64,000 nucleotides of DNA from Numida meleagris (GCF_002078875.1 NC_034438.1:65735404-65799403), one strand, 5' to 3'. Shown: positions 26,901-37,548, numbered from the stretch's first letter. The notes: generated from the letters alone by a model not told the origin. Translations and numbers: made by a program.

Positions 26901-29900
26901 CAAAAATTAACTCCTAACTTTTTCAGATCTATCTTCCCTTAAAGATTACCTAAAATTAAGTCTTGTGACTACAGTGCCATGTAAATTTCAAGTTGTTTAA
27001 AATGAGCAACTTACATCCTCCACACTATCTCCTATCTCAGCCAGCAACTAGGTAGTACTACAGGCTGTCATTCACAGAACTACAGAACAACTGAGGTTGG
27101 AAGGTATTTCTTGACAACCCTCTAGCTTAAAGCAGGGTCCGTATCCAAGCATGGCTCTACTGTCTTCAAGAATGCAGCCTTTACATCTTCTCCAGAAAGC
27201 CTCTTCCACAGGTAAGCCATCCTCACCAAGAAAGGCTTTTATTTCAACTGAAGTACTTGAATTTGCACATACTGCTTCTCATCTTATCACTGGGTACTGC
27301 CAAGGAGAATCCAGTCCCTTCTTTACTCTCTCCAACCAGGTCAGGTATTTACATGTAATGATAAGCTTCCCCCTGAGATTACTCCAGGTTGAACAGTCCC
27401 AGCTCTCTCAGCCTCTTCTTGCACATCAGATTCTACACAGCCTTGCCACCATCCTTCTGGCTTTCAGCCAGACTTGCTCAACCATGCCTCATACCAGGTA
27501 GCCCAAAACTGTATGTTGCACACCACACATAGTCTCAGTGATACTGAGTAGAGGGGAAGGATCAGGTCCCTTAACCACTCAGAAACGCAGCCCAGAATGC
27601 TGTTGGCCTTCTTTGATACCACAGGTACCTCACTGCTCAGGGTCAATTTGCTGTCCACCCGCACCTCCAGCTGTTTTTCTGCAAAGCTGCTTTCCAGATG
27701 GCCAGTCCCCAGTCAGCACAGATGTATGGAGCTATCCCTTGCCATTTTCCTTGACTGAGCTTCGTGAGGTTCCTGTCAGCCCACTCCTCCAGACTGTCCA
27801 GGTCCATCTGGATGGCAGCTGCTCCTCCCAGTTCTGTATCTTCAACAAATCAGACGTTATTTCCCATCATTCAGGTCATTAATGATGTCAAACACTATTG
27901 CCCCAGATGACTTTTCACATCTCAGCTCTGAAGACCTTTAGTCGTTTCCATGGTTTATCAGAAGAACAATCTCATGTTTCCTCTAACCATCCACTGAGCA
28001 GAGAGCCATCAGCACTAAGTTAGCCCTGCTTTGAGCAGAGGGTTGGAACATCACCTTCAAATGGCATTTCCAGCCTAAAACACTAGCTTCCTACTCTGTG
28101 CCAAAAAACTGACCCTCAACTCTGCCTCCAAGTTGTTAAACATTTGTGTGAGCCCAAACTATTTGATTCTCCTATTCCTCCCTCATAATCATACTTGACT
28201 TGCTACCTTTGCCTTTCTATCCCTCCAATTTCTCTCTGCCACAATGCTGTCATTCACCCACTGAGTAAAAACAACCCAGCAGTTTATAAGGATGTGGTAC
28301 TTGCAGCCAGTACCTGAAGGAATCAGCATAAAGTAGGGTCCATCATGAATGCAGAGATAGGGGAGATGGTGGTGCTGAGAGAACAGAAAGACAGGAGTGT
28401 TACCAAGTTCAAAGAAAGCCTCAGGTAACTTTTCATTCCTTTCCAGCATGCCAGTTTGCAGTCAAAAATACAAGATTCCTAACAGAGGTCCCGAGCTTGC
28501 TCTATTCCCTGTTCCACAAAGATGAGATTACAGATGACAACCTAATGTTTAATTTAACATTTTACATCAAGTTTGTCTTCAGCAATACAACTGGAAAAAC
28601 TGTTCACCTGCATGGAAAATTTCAGCCTAAATGGTACAAGTTTAGTAGAGATTCAACTGAGGAATGAAGAAACAAACCCAAGAACAGACAGCGCATTCTG
28701 CATGAGCTAGAAGTCTTTCAGTCATTTCCTGGAGAAGCTCCAGTGCAACCACATTTCTCAGTTTTCTGCTTCAATTTGATTATCAGCAAGAGGGTAAGAC
28801 ACCTCTAACTTCAGAAACTGGTATTTAAATCATCTCCATGAAAGTTCATCTAAATGTTAGCTCATTGATGCCCCAGAATACTTGATAGCACAAAGACTGC
28901 CTCCCTGGTAGCTGCCTCTGAAGCACTTCCACAAACCAAAGCAAACATATGCCTCAGACGGCTAAGTGAGTAACTACAGCTCTTAACAGATACTTTGGTC
29001 AGTCTATTGCCAGAAACTGGCAGTGCAAAAACAGGATAGCCCAAATGAAGAAACAGCCACAGCAACAAGCAAAAAAAGCCAGAAGGACAAGATCAAAGAC
29101 TAGCAGAGATATCAGAAAAGAGTAGGGTTTAAGACTGGACACAAGTCATGGACCAGGCAGCAAGGGAGGGACTAACAGAACACACCGAGACAGTAAAACA
29201 GGGACAAAAAGAAAAATGTTTTCTTAAGAAGGGAAGGCGACAACTACTATACAGTAATGTATTATCAAGCAAAGATCAAAACAACTCAAAAAGCAGGTGT
29301 CAAACAGAGCTCTTTGGTGGTGATGGGGTTTGTTTAGAAGACATGTTTTATAAAGTTCTAAAAGTTGCAGAAGTTCTTCAGTAAACTTGAGTTTTCTGAA
29401 TCTTTGCAAGCTGAATTTCATCCTTGCATGCTTACACATTACACTAAGGCTATTATTTATCTTTTCACTTGCAGGTAGGAGCTTTCTTACTTCAGTATGT
29501 TTCTGAAAGTCTTGGGTTATGCTCAGTAGACAAGGCATAATGTCTCTAATTACATCTAAATGCAGCACGATTAAAGAATTAATTTTTCACTGACTGCTGT
29601 TTAATGCCCATACACTTAAATTATTTTAAAAAGCTAAAAATAGCAATATAGTCATCAATTTCATGGTATGACACTACCTTTCCCACTTACACCTGGGGAA
29701 CCAGGACAATGAACAACATCAGTACCAACTGGCTATGGTTCCCTTAAAAAAAAGTTCTGTAATTAGAATTGTTACTGGCAACAGGTACAAGAACAATGGA
29801 GACTCAAAACTGGAAAATGACTCCACCAGTCTCATTTTGTGAACCAGGAAAATATAGCAGGAAGTTGCATGCACTTCAAGAAACTCACCAAGCATTTATT

Positions 29901-32900
29901 AGGATATCTCTGACGTTGGCAAAGTTCAATGCAGTTCAGAGATTGCATGCAGAATGCAACTTCCTAAACTTAAGACATCCACTCCTCTGTCCTCAGTCCT
30001 AGAATGTATTTGCTACATACATGGGATATGAGCTGGAATAGTCAAACTGAGTTTTCAGAGAAGTATAAAACATAACCTTTCCTTCATTTTTAGACTAAAG
30101 TCAGAAGACATAGTAGGGAACCATATCAGATTACACTTAAGTAAGGCTTTTTCTAGCTTCTGTGAGCTTTATTTGCCAGCTTTGTTTTAGGAAGGGACAT
30201 ACGATGTTCAGAAAACACCTATCATTATTAAACCAAAACTATCTATTTTCAAATGCTGTTAAAGCAGCAAACCCACTGCCACAGAATTTGAAAGTCAGTT
30301 ATTCAGGAACACAATGTGTTAGAGTGCCATTAGCCCTGAGAAAGCAGCTTTAGTTGTTTACTTTTTTCCTCTGATTTAAGAAGGCATCTGTTCCATTCTG
30401 TGCACATCTTCAGAGTAGAAGTTATTTAGGAGTCATTAGTTTAACATTAGTTTAGTTTAACAGAACGTTAAAATATCGCAACTTACTCCTAAGTCTCCTC
30501 AGTAACATCGCAGACAAGACTGTAAATCCCTTCCTTATTTGCACATCATTCACACTGCCTTCCATTTTATTTTTGTTCTGAAAGTCCATTTTATCTGTCC
30601 ATACAACCACACAACTTCAAATGGTTTGAGAATTAGTATATCCAGTAACATCCAACACTACACTCCTGCTGGAACAGTCAATGTTCAACTTCAACTCAAG
30701 CAGTTACATGCACGCGAGGGTCCTTGCTCAGGGACTTGCGTAGGGTATAAAGGAAAGCAACACAAACAGGTCAGATACCACTGCCTTATTACACAGAGTA
30801 AAGGTAAAGAGCAGTTTGCGTACATAACTAGTAGCAATAAAAAGATGCCATTGGGCCTATGTTAATTTCTCTTACTTCGCTGACTCAGTATTACACAGAG
30901 AGCAACAAACTTATACTGGTTTCAAATCATGTACTTCAGACAATTTATGGAGTGCCCTTTGACTTAGCAGAATGTCTATCTGAATTTCCTTGCTTAACCC
31001 ACCTGTTTATTTTGAAGGAAAGTGAAATCCACAAAACCCACTGCATTTTTCATGAACCAAAAACATTCATTGTGGGAAAATGTGGTAGGGGAGAAAGGTG
31101 TCAAGAACCAGATTAAGCTTTTGCAAATGCTATACAGGAAAGTGGACAGCAAACACTGTTCCTCAATTGGCATTTCTCAACCTTAGATATCCAAAATCTA
31201 CATCTTTTTAAAGCAATTATAATACAAACAAACACAACTGAAATGCTCTTACGGCTTTAATCTTGCCAATTGCTGACAGCACTTCAAAACAAGAGAAGTT
31301 TACTTTCTTGAACACATATAATACTATTTATCAACCTAATTCACGTATGTTCTCACTATTATTGATTTCAAATCAAATACCTAAAATTCCAGAAGAGAAC
31401 CACAGGATGAGGAGTACGTAGGCCACAGAAGCTCTGTGAAAATGTTTTAACATTGTTTTATTTCAACAGCACCGTTCAGTTCCTGCAAGCCACCAGTTAA
31501 GTGCTGCTAGATGAAGTCTGGGCTGAGAACAGTCCTTACCCCAATCACTTGCAGAAACATCAAACCCACATTATCACACAAAGTGAAAAATGGGAGGACT
31601 AATTACTTTCATCTTTCTTCTTTGCTGTCTGTAGCTGGCACATTTGAAGTAGTTTCCAGTATGTGGTAAACATGATAGAAATCTACTACCACGTTGCATC
31701 CTTTCACGGAGTTCAAAAGGAGTTTCCACATGTCAGAGGCCCTTCACACCTCAGCAGCCTAGGGAAGGGCGCAGCATGCTGTACAAACATCCAAGACAAA
31801 ACAGAGGGGCATGAGTAACTGTGTCTAACCACCAGCACTCTCAGATCACAGCACCAACCGTGATCACTTTTTGGGATCCTTCCCTTGTAAACATATACCA
31901 GCAGCTGTATCCATCCTAGCAGCTCCAGTGTCCCAGCACTACCACAGGCACTGCAAAGATACCTCCCTGGGATGCCTGCTGTAGGCGTCCAGCACTTCTC
32001 TAATTACACCGCAAGTAAAGGACAGCTCAGTGGTCAGACTCTGGGGAGCAGCAGTCCTGTTTCTCTATACCTATCCAATAACTGGGGCAGCTTCTCCACC
32101 ACAGCATGGGCAACACGGCACGGCTTGCAGCTTGGTCACTTACTGCTGCTCAGCCCCGACCAAGGGCCACCCTTCTGCACTGAACATCAAAAAAAAAAGC
32201 CACGTTACTGACCCATTTCATGGGCAGAGATGGTCAGCTCCCATCTCCGTATCTCCTGAGCTAGTCTTGGGAACCCTGCTGGAGGCACATTCTTCTCTAG
32301 GGGTGTCACAAACTGTAGTGAGCCTGCTTCCTTTCTTACTGATCACCTGTCCTGCTGGCAAGTTTCCACCTTGTTATCACACTGCTGTCATATAAGCAAA
32401 CCACAGGCACACCACAAATGCCCAGTAACAAAACCAGCAGCTCCGTTCATGTTTCACAACCACTTCATTTACGGTAGTTCTAGGCTACACCAGGCCTGGC
32501 AGCTGCCTGCCTTTTCCAGTAACTGTTGGATGAGGCAAAACAGTCCCCACTAAGGCAATTTTACTTACTTTAAATTATTGTCAGTTAACAGAAAATCACT
32601 GATTTGGATATTGAGGAAAGGCACAATGCAACCAAACCTGCAGGGTAGCACCTTTTGCTTCCCTTCCCCACACTCAGCTTCAGGCAAAGATCCTTCATCC
32701 CCAAACTCCTCATTTCCCTGCATCTTACTCTCAGTCCCCGCCAACCCATTCAGTGAGGTGATGTGGGAGGTCAGTGCATAATGGTTTTCCGCCACGCCTT
32801 ACTCATCCTTGGAGCTTTTTAACTGCTCCTCCGGCAGGTGCACCTGCTCCGGTGTGACTCACACACAGGCAGCAAACCCTTTGAATTGCACAGGCTCAGG

Positions 32901-34219
32901 GTGCCCGCACCCAACTAGGGCCGGCCACAGCTCCCCATGGCACACCCTCAGTTCGTCCAGAGGTGTCCCTGAACTGCTCCACACCCTCTGCTCTGTACCT
33001 GGGCTGTACAGCATGAGCTGCCAGTAACACCTCCTTCCCTATGGCCCCTCTGTTTGCTCTCTCACCTCTCTCCTGCTGTTTATCCTCTCGCATGTCTTCT
33101 CCCATGTCACCATTTGGGCCTCCTGTCCCTCGTAGCCGCCACCACTCTTTCTTAAATATTTATGAGCAGCAGCACCACCACATGCACTTACCGGGGAAGC
33201 TGAAGTTCTAGCACACGAGGGGCTGTTTGCTTCAGAGCTGCCCAGAGCCAGCTGCACCTACCGTATCTCACAGCCTCTTCCCAGGGCACCCCTGCAAGCA
33301 CACTGGTACTGAAATGCTGCTATTCACGCCCAGCACAACCTATACGCTAGCTTACAAGAATTTAGTCACCTGAGTACAGGTAAGACCTAGATGCAACCCA
33401 ACCACAATGTGGAAAAATGTTCAGACCTTTCAAGGGATTTTTCATGAGAAAAAAAGAGAGCAAAACAATCACAACCATGGATAGTAGAGGTAAATCTAGC
33501 ACGTGTGAACGCAAGGGGAGCTTTGCCTTCAACAAGGGCAGGCTCTTCTCACAGGTACCTATCACATACGTGGAACAGCAAGAAAGGAAGACAAACGAGC
33601 ACAAACAGAAATACAGGTACTTTCTAACACCTATGGCAGCACAACAGTGGCCTCCTACTTACGAGAAAGTACAACCAAGGCCTAACAGAGAAAGGAGCAC
33701 GTCCCCAGTGCTGTCCCACGTACCCTCGGACAGCCCCTCTGCGGGAGCACACCGAAACCTGCTTTGTGTGTCCGCCATTGGAGAGCAAACACCCCTCAGC
33801 GCAAGGTACAGCGCTCCGGCAGCCGGTGCCTAAGGCAGCCCCGGACGTACACACGCGCCGTTTTCTTACTAGTATTACCACGGTTTATTAAATCATCCCT
33901 TTACCAAGCTACCTGCCAAAAGGAGAAGCACGCTGCGGTCCCCGTTCCGCACAGCGCCGCGTTAGCCGAGCTGCTTCGCGCCGCGCCGGCAGCACCGCGG
34001 CAACGCAGAGCGGAGCGCCGCCTCCCGCAGCGCCGCACGCCCCGGCCCTCCCAGCACAGCCGCATCCCGCAGGTGCACCGCGGCGCCCACGGAGCCCCGA
34101 GCCCTACGGCCACGCGCTTACGTGTAGATGATGGACATGAAGTGCATGAGCCAGAGCACGACGAAGAGGATCAGCCCGAAGATGGCGAGCCCCTCCAGGG
34201 CCAGCGCCAGCACCGCCAT
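8738..34219 (-). CDS. UGCG: UDP-glucose ceramide glucosyltransferase (whole gene, 9 coding exons)
   Basis: Transfers glucose from UDP-glucose to ceramide, giving glucosylceramide, the first step of glycosphingolipid synthesis on the cytosolic face of the Golgi. Nine minus-strand exons (34219-34122, 18158-18017, 14824-14722, 13802-13701, 13331-13219, 11512-11334, 10920-10834, 10452-10263, 8908-8738) join in frame with GT-AG introns to 394 residues, the length of the mammalian enzyme. Visible features are an N-terminal membrane anchor (about residues 11-32), the GT2/GT21 D1-D2-D3 residues Asp92 (QDHDDPA), Asp144 (ICDSGIR) and Asp236 (AEDYF), the RxxRW motif at 272-276, His193 and Cys207 (the UDP- and inhibitor-linked positions known in mammals), and hydrophobic C-terminal segments at about 286-306, 313-332 and 358-372. 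The start ATG has a strong Kozak context (A at -3, G at +4). No frameshift or stop is seen. Identification is by family knowledge and is very secure. Confidence 0.98.
8909..10262 (-). other. UGCG: UGCG intron 8 (1,354 bp)
   Basis: GT-AG intron. AT-rich, with no repeat family or ORF recognised. Confidence 0.9.
10263..10452 (-). CDS. UGCG: UGCG exon 8 (residues 276-338)
   Basis: The acceptor TTCTAG precedes 10452 and the donor GTATGT begins at 10262. Encodes Trp276 of RxxRW and two hydrophobic segments (around [10 protein letters not shown] and [13 protein letters not shown]), the C-terminal membrane-associated region. Ends in phase 0. Confidence 0.97.
10453..10833 (-). other. UGCG: UGCG intron 7 (381 bp)
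   Basis: GT-AG intron splitting the final Arg codon of the RxxRW motif. No internal feature seen. Confidence 0.9.
10834..10920 (-). CDS. UGCG: UGCG exon 7 (residues 247-275)
   Basis: The acceptor TTTTCAG precedes 10920 and the donor GTAAAA begins at 10833. Encodes [18 protein letters not shown] and the first part of the RxxRW motif (QSRMIR); the motif is completed by Trp276 in exon 8. Confidence 0.97.
10921..11333 (-). other. UGCG: UGCG intron 6 (413 bp)
   Basis: GT-AG intron in phase 2 (after the second base of Arg246). No internal feature seen. Confidence 0.9.
11334..11512 (-). CDS. UGCG: UGCG exon 6 (residues 187-246, D3 Asp)
   Basis: The acceptor TCTGCAG precedes 11512 and the donor GTAAGA begins at 11333. 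Contains His193 (VYFGTSHP), Cys207 ([10 protein letters not shown]) and the catalytic-base motif AEDYF with Asp236. Ends two bases into Arg246. Confidence 0.97.
11513..13218 (-). other. UGCG: UGCG intron 5 (1,706 bp)
   Basis: GT-AG intron. AT-rich, with no repeat family or ORF recognised by eye. Confidence 0.9.
13219..13331 (-). CDS. UGCG: UGCG exon 5 (residues 149-186)
   Basis: The acceptor GCTTAG precedes 13331 and the donor GTCAGT begins at 13218. Encodes VTPDTLTDM through [15 protein letters not shown] to LEQ. Ends in phase 0. Confidence 0.97.
13332..13700 (-). other. UGCG: UGCG intron 4 (369 bp)
   Basis: Short GT-AG intron. Open stretches on both strands here (for example around 13362-13625) match nothing known and are treated as chance. 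Confidence 0.9.
13701..13802 (-). CDS. UGCG: UGCG exon 4 (residues 116-148, D2 Asp)
   Basis: An acceptor with a long T tract and CAG precedes 13802, and the donor GTAGGT begins at 13700. Encodes the conserved [18 protein letters not shown] segment and the D2 motif ICDSGIR (Asp144). Ends one base into the next codon. Confidence 0.97.
13803..14721 (-). other. UGCG: UGCG intron 3 (919 bp)
   Basis: GT-AG intron with a long pyrimidine tract at the acceptor. Nothing else recognised. Confidence 0.9.
14722..14824 (-). CDS. UGCG: UGCG exon 3 (residues 81-115, D1 Asp)
   Basis: The acceptor CACTAG precedes 14824 and the donor GTAAGC begins at 14721. Encodes the nucleotide-sugar binding strand with [10 protein letters not shown]. 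Asp92 (D1) is intact. Ends one base into Gly115. Confidence 0.97.
14825..18016 (-). other. UGCG: UGCG intron 2 (3,192 bp)
   Basis: GT-AG intron between the exons for residues 80 and 81. AT-rich, with no recognisable repeat, ORF of note or RNA gene. Confidence 0.9.
18017..18158 (-). CDS. UGCG: UGCG exon 2 (residues 34-80)
   Basis: The acceptor CTTGCAG precedes 18158 and the donor GTATGT begins at 18016. The first base completes Thr33. Encodes the start of the cytosolic catalytic region, including the conserved [17 protein letters not shown] and FFELDYPK segments. Ends in phase 0. Confidence 0.97.
20036..20581 (+). other. 181-codon ORF in UGCG intron 1, antisense, unrecognised
   Basis: The longest open frame in the window (ATG at 20036), antisense to UGCG inside intron 1. 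The protein is Cys- and Leu-rich with no recognisable domain. It is AT-rich with no CpG island or obvious promoter. My estimate is that a frame this long is uncommon but not excluded by chance in 64 kb. Probably non-coding. Confidence 0.15.
24969..24985. repeat. A17 homopolymer
   Basis: Uninterrupted run of 17 A within UGCG intron 1. No flanking retroposon was identified that would make it a poly(A) tail. Confidence 0.95.
27070..27925 (-). mobile_element. Old CR1 LINE fragment, inverted, in UGCG intron 1
   Basis: The plus strand begins with the inverted CR1 3' end (CACAGAACTACAGAAC, then GAGGTTGGAAGG). It continues through landmarks of reversed CR1 ORF2: TTGAACAGTCCCAGCTCTC, GAGGGGAAGGATCA, ATGCTGTTGGCCTTCTTTG, CTTCGTGAGGTTCCTGTC and TGTCCAGGTCCATCTGGATGG. 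Diverged, with many indels and stops. The right end is approximate. Confidence 0.85.
28015..28085 (+). mobile_element. CR1 3'-tail fragment
   Basis: GCCCTGCTTTGAGCAGAGGG, then TTGGAACATCACCTTCAA and TTTCCAGCCTAAA match the 3' untranslated tail of CR1 in plus orientation, opposite to the fragment just to its left. Very short and diverged. Confidence 0.6.
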
Positions 34220-34620
34220 CCTCGAGGCGCGGCGGCTGCGGAGCCGTGAGGGGAGAGGAAGGACGAGCGGAGGAAGGAACGGAGAGAGGCGTCTCCTCGG
34301 CCCGGCGACGCGCGCGGCTGCCGCTCTCGGTCCCGCCGCTCCACACACTACGGAGCGCGGCGCGGCGCGGCCCTGCCTGCCCCCGCCTTTCTGCCAGGCG
34401 CGGGCCCCGCCTGTCGCGGGGCGGAGGGCGGTTGGGGCGTCTACGCACCGCCCCGCGCCTGCGCGACCTTGGGGCCGTCCCGGGCCGTGATTTGGGGGGT
34501 GCGGCGTGGCCGGCTGTGCGGCGGCGGAAGAGCCGAGGTGTGGTGGAGAGCGGGTTGCGGGCGGGCGGGCGGAGCGTGTTCTGAGCGGCTCCCTCGGTTG
34601 AGGGGGTTTCCGCGAAGCGC
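33900..34620 (-). promoter_or_regulatory. UGCG: CpG-island promoter of UGCG
   Basis: An abrupt GC- and CpG-rich block spans exon 1 and its upstream side in an otherwise AT-rich window. No TATA box is seen. GC boxes (Sp1-type) lie at 34381-34387, 34405-34411, 34418-34424, 34426-34431 and 34448-34454, and a near-palindromic NRF1-like site GCGCCTGCGCG at 34455-34465. This predicts dispersed transcription start sites around 34330-34450, typical of a housekeeping gene. Such islands are often bidirectional, but no partner gene is visible on the plus strand. Confidence 0.85.
34122..34219 (-). CDS. UGCG: UGCG exon 1 (residues 1-33)
   Basis: Holds the start codon (34219-34217) and the signal-anchor helix with the conserved LALEG and LWLMHFM stretches. 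The donor GTAAGC begins at 34121. The exon ends two bases into the codon of Thr33, which exon 2 completes. It lies inside the CpG island. Confidence 0.96.
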
Positions 34621-34629
34621 CGGTGCCTT

Positions 34630-36828
34630 AATTCTCAGATTCGCTTACCACAGGCTGCGTCTTTATCTCACTTGTAACTGAAAGCAGTTATCCGGTTTTT
34701 TTCATTTTTCTCTTTGTTCCTGCGGTCAGCATCGAAGGATCACGCTTATATTGATTTAAGGTCGCCTCGAGGTGTGTTTTTAAGTTGTGAATTGACTCTT
34801 AGCACTAAATTTTAACGCTGTCACAAGAGAATTACGGTCCAGTGTGTAGGAATTGTGAGAATTATGAGCCGATACACATAATAAACCCTCGTCTGATTAG
34901 ATTGCGTTTTCCTTCCAAGGCAGAAATGACCTATGCAAAACAGCATCTCGCATTAACATACGACAGTGCAGTGAATTGGGAACACTGAGGGCCAGTCTTC
35001 AGTAGTAAGTTGAGCAAATAGTCACAGTTTATTAACCTTTTTCTGGCTTTGGACCATTGAGCTGAAGCACTAAAGCTTGTTCTTTGTAAGGTTTTTGCCT
35101 GTGAAACTATTGACCAGCTGCTTATTTTGCAATAGCTGTTAGGGTCAGTGCCTCCGTGCAAACAAGCTGCAGCTTCTTCTGTAAACAGTAACATGTGTTT
35201 AAGAATTGCCTGAGTATAAATAAAGTGAATAAAAGTTGTTTCCCCTCCTACCCACTCCTGTGCTTCAGCAAAGCATACTGGTGAATGAGCTGTCCTCACA
35301 CAATATTCTGCAGGAAAATGCCGAGCTGGTGCAAGTAACTTCAGGTTAGCAGGCTTTCTGCCATCTCCACTGGCAGCATTCTGTCCCACTTCCTTTCTTG
35401 TCCAGGGAGAAGTTTAAGGTGAAAAGCCTAGAAGGCTGCAGTATCTAACACTGAAATCAATGTCTGGTTTAGTATATGAAGCTCCAGAAGTCTTTCAGAT
35501 GGTTCTTTGGGAGTATGGTGGAGGAAAGTGAGCTGGGATAAGGGCTTTGGTCTGAGCAACTTCTCTAGCCAGAGCAACAGTGAAGATTTGTTAAGCAGGA
35601 ACATGAAGGTTATGGTTTCCTGGAACAAGGGGCCTTCTGGAGCTGTGGCAATACACCAGCTCCTGCTCTGCCCTCTGTTAGCACTAACTATGACAATTGG
35701 CAAAGAGCAGCGTTCTTCAGCTACTGCTGATCTGCCTTCTCCTCAGCAGTGGCTCATCATGCCTCAGAGGCATGATGTACCCTCCAATTTTAATCAAATG
35801 CCTTGACTTATGCTAATCAGTACTCCATTTCAATTTTTTTTTAATGCCTCCCATGTGTTATAGAACTACTGCTCTAGGTTCATTCATCATTTTGTCAAGT
35901 GTTGATGAATTTATTGCACAATGTTTAAGTGTTACTTTATTTCAGACTGAGAAAGATTAATTTAACAGAAATCTCCTTCCTAGGGATCTCCAGTATGGCT
36001 GTGGAGTATGTAGATATGTGACCTGTTGCTCCAACTGCAAATGGTTAAATATAAGCACTCATATGTAATTTTGTACTGATAACAAAGAGTATAAATTTGT
36101 AGGTCATTTTCAAAAGAACAGTGGTATGTGAAGCTGTGGTGGTATTGTTCTGAGAAGACTGCAGAAGAAAATAAAACCCACAAAACTTTCTGTTCTTTTT
36201 GTCTCTGTGTAAGCTTTTACCCCTACGTGTATTTTTAGATTGCTCATAAACCATCAGAATCGCTATTGAAAAACATCATTTGTATAGGCTTTGGAGACCA
36301 AAAAAAAAAAAATAAAGTAGTTTATTTGTCCATCCAGTTAATATGGTACATAAAATCTGCTGAAATGTTATTTCACACCTTGTGCATGCCTTTGTTAGTA
36401 TTTCCAGGTGTACACTTCCCAACTCGCTGTACTGTAACTGTTTCTGTTAACAGTGATATCGCTGAGATCCTGGGCAAATAAAAGGCAAGAACAAGTTCTG
36501 CATGAACACATGGACGTACGGCAAGGGTGGAAGTCTGCCCTGTACATAATGACTTGTTCTGCTCATGCATCTGCACTCTCAAACTGCTTTATAAAATACC
36601 TTATTATAAAGGCAGTATACTCTGGTAGGAATTGTTTGTCTTTGAAGTTCTAATTTTTAATAACATAAATGCTGAAAAGTTCACCTCCAAAGCCAAGCAG
36701 AATCTTGGACATACCTGAGTAACCCTTCATTAAAATAACTTCTTTCTCCTTTTCCTTTGAGTAAAATCAAAGAAATAGGTGTATTACTGCTAAGCATGTT
36801 TGCTGTTAAAAAAAAAGATGTTCTGTCT
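34630..36828. other. Upstream flank of UGCG, nothing firm
   Basis: Intergenic and AT-rich. A 152-codon minus-strand open frame (35389-34931) lies about 0.5 kb upstream of the CpG island. It has no recognisable domain and is not called a gene. An A-run lies at 36300-36312. Confidence 0.5.
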
Positions 36829-36859
36829 TGTGGCTTTCTCTAGCTTAGAGAAAGCCACA
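36829..36859. repeat. Perfect 14-bp inverted repeat with 3-nt loop
   Basis: Arms TGTGGCTTTCTCTA (36829-36842) and TAGAGAAAGCCACA (36846-36859) are exact reverse complements around the loop GCT, with one extra G-T pair possible at the base. Could form a stable hairpin or cruciform. No flanking transposon ends were recognised. Confidence 0.95.
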
Positions 36860-37548
36860 GTTCTCCTTCCTTAATATTTAGAAAAAAAAGTATGTAGTCT
36901 GTAGCTGACTTCAGTAGAGGAATTTACTCAATTACTCTTTGTCTAAGTGAGTTAGGAATTTTATTCTTACAGCACTTGTAAAATTTGAGGAAAAGTCTAA
37001 GAGAGGAGAGCTGTAGGGGCCTCACTTATCACAGAAGCTTGCCAGTGTCCTCTTATAACAGTAACAAGCTATCTAATCAGCGTATGAGAAGTGTGAGCTG
37101 AGGTTTAACAAATGTAGTTCTAGGCTGTCACACAGACTGTCTCCTGTCTGGTAGACTGTCCCAGCAAACTAAACTCCAGAACAATTAGACACTGGAGCTC
37201 TTAAAAAATGCCCAGTAATGGAAAAAGTTCAATCTAGAGCTTGCAGCCAGCCCTTAAGGTACAAATCTGTCAGGAATCTTTCTTACTTTGACTTTCAGAA
37301 ATCTTTTTGTAAGAGAATATGAAAGCATGAAAAAACGTAAATGTGTCTCAGTATTGTAAGGTGTATGCAGATGTTTTAATTACATAGTACTTTTCTTAGG
37401 AAGTGATCCTGTTCTATACTGACATATAAGCCTTCTTGCTGGTGTTGCTGTTGAAAAGAGTTATGTTTCTGCCATCAGCATTAAGTTATGGAAAACTTGA
37501 AGAAAGGGCGCTCATGGTTTACCTTTCAGTCTAGAAAACGTGAGTCAA

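Larger units (their letters stand above)
18159..34121 (-). other. UGCG: UGCG intron 1 (15,963 bp)
   Basis: Donor GTAAGC at 34121 and acceptor CAG at 18159. It makes up most of the gene. It holds a roughly 0.85 kb inverted CR1 remnant (27070-27925), a short CR1 tail in the other orientation (28015-28085), an A17 run (24969-24985) and a 181-codon unrecognised plus-strand ORF (20036-20581). The GC content rises from about 32 kb toward the CpG island. No nested gene or RNA gene was recognised. Confidence 0.9.

Noticed and set aside
33764..34249. 161-codon plus-strand ORF over the UGCG promoter and exon 1
   Set aside because: It lies antisense to UGCG exon 1 within the CpG island, where stops are rare by composition. 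The Arg/Pro/Ala-rich product has no recognisable domain.
34104..34490. Other long GC-rich ORFs on both strands around 34.1-34.6 kb
   Set aside because: They are composition-driven shadows of UGCG exon 1 and the CpG island.
34931..35389. 152-codon minus-strand ORF upstream of UGCG
   Set aside because: No recognisable motif and no convincing promoter or splice signals tying it to UGCG. Probably chance, so not listed as a gene.
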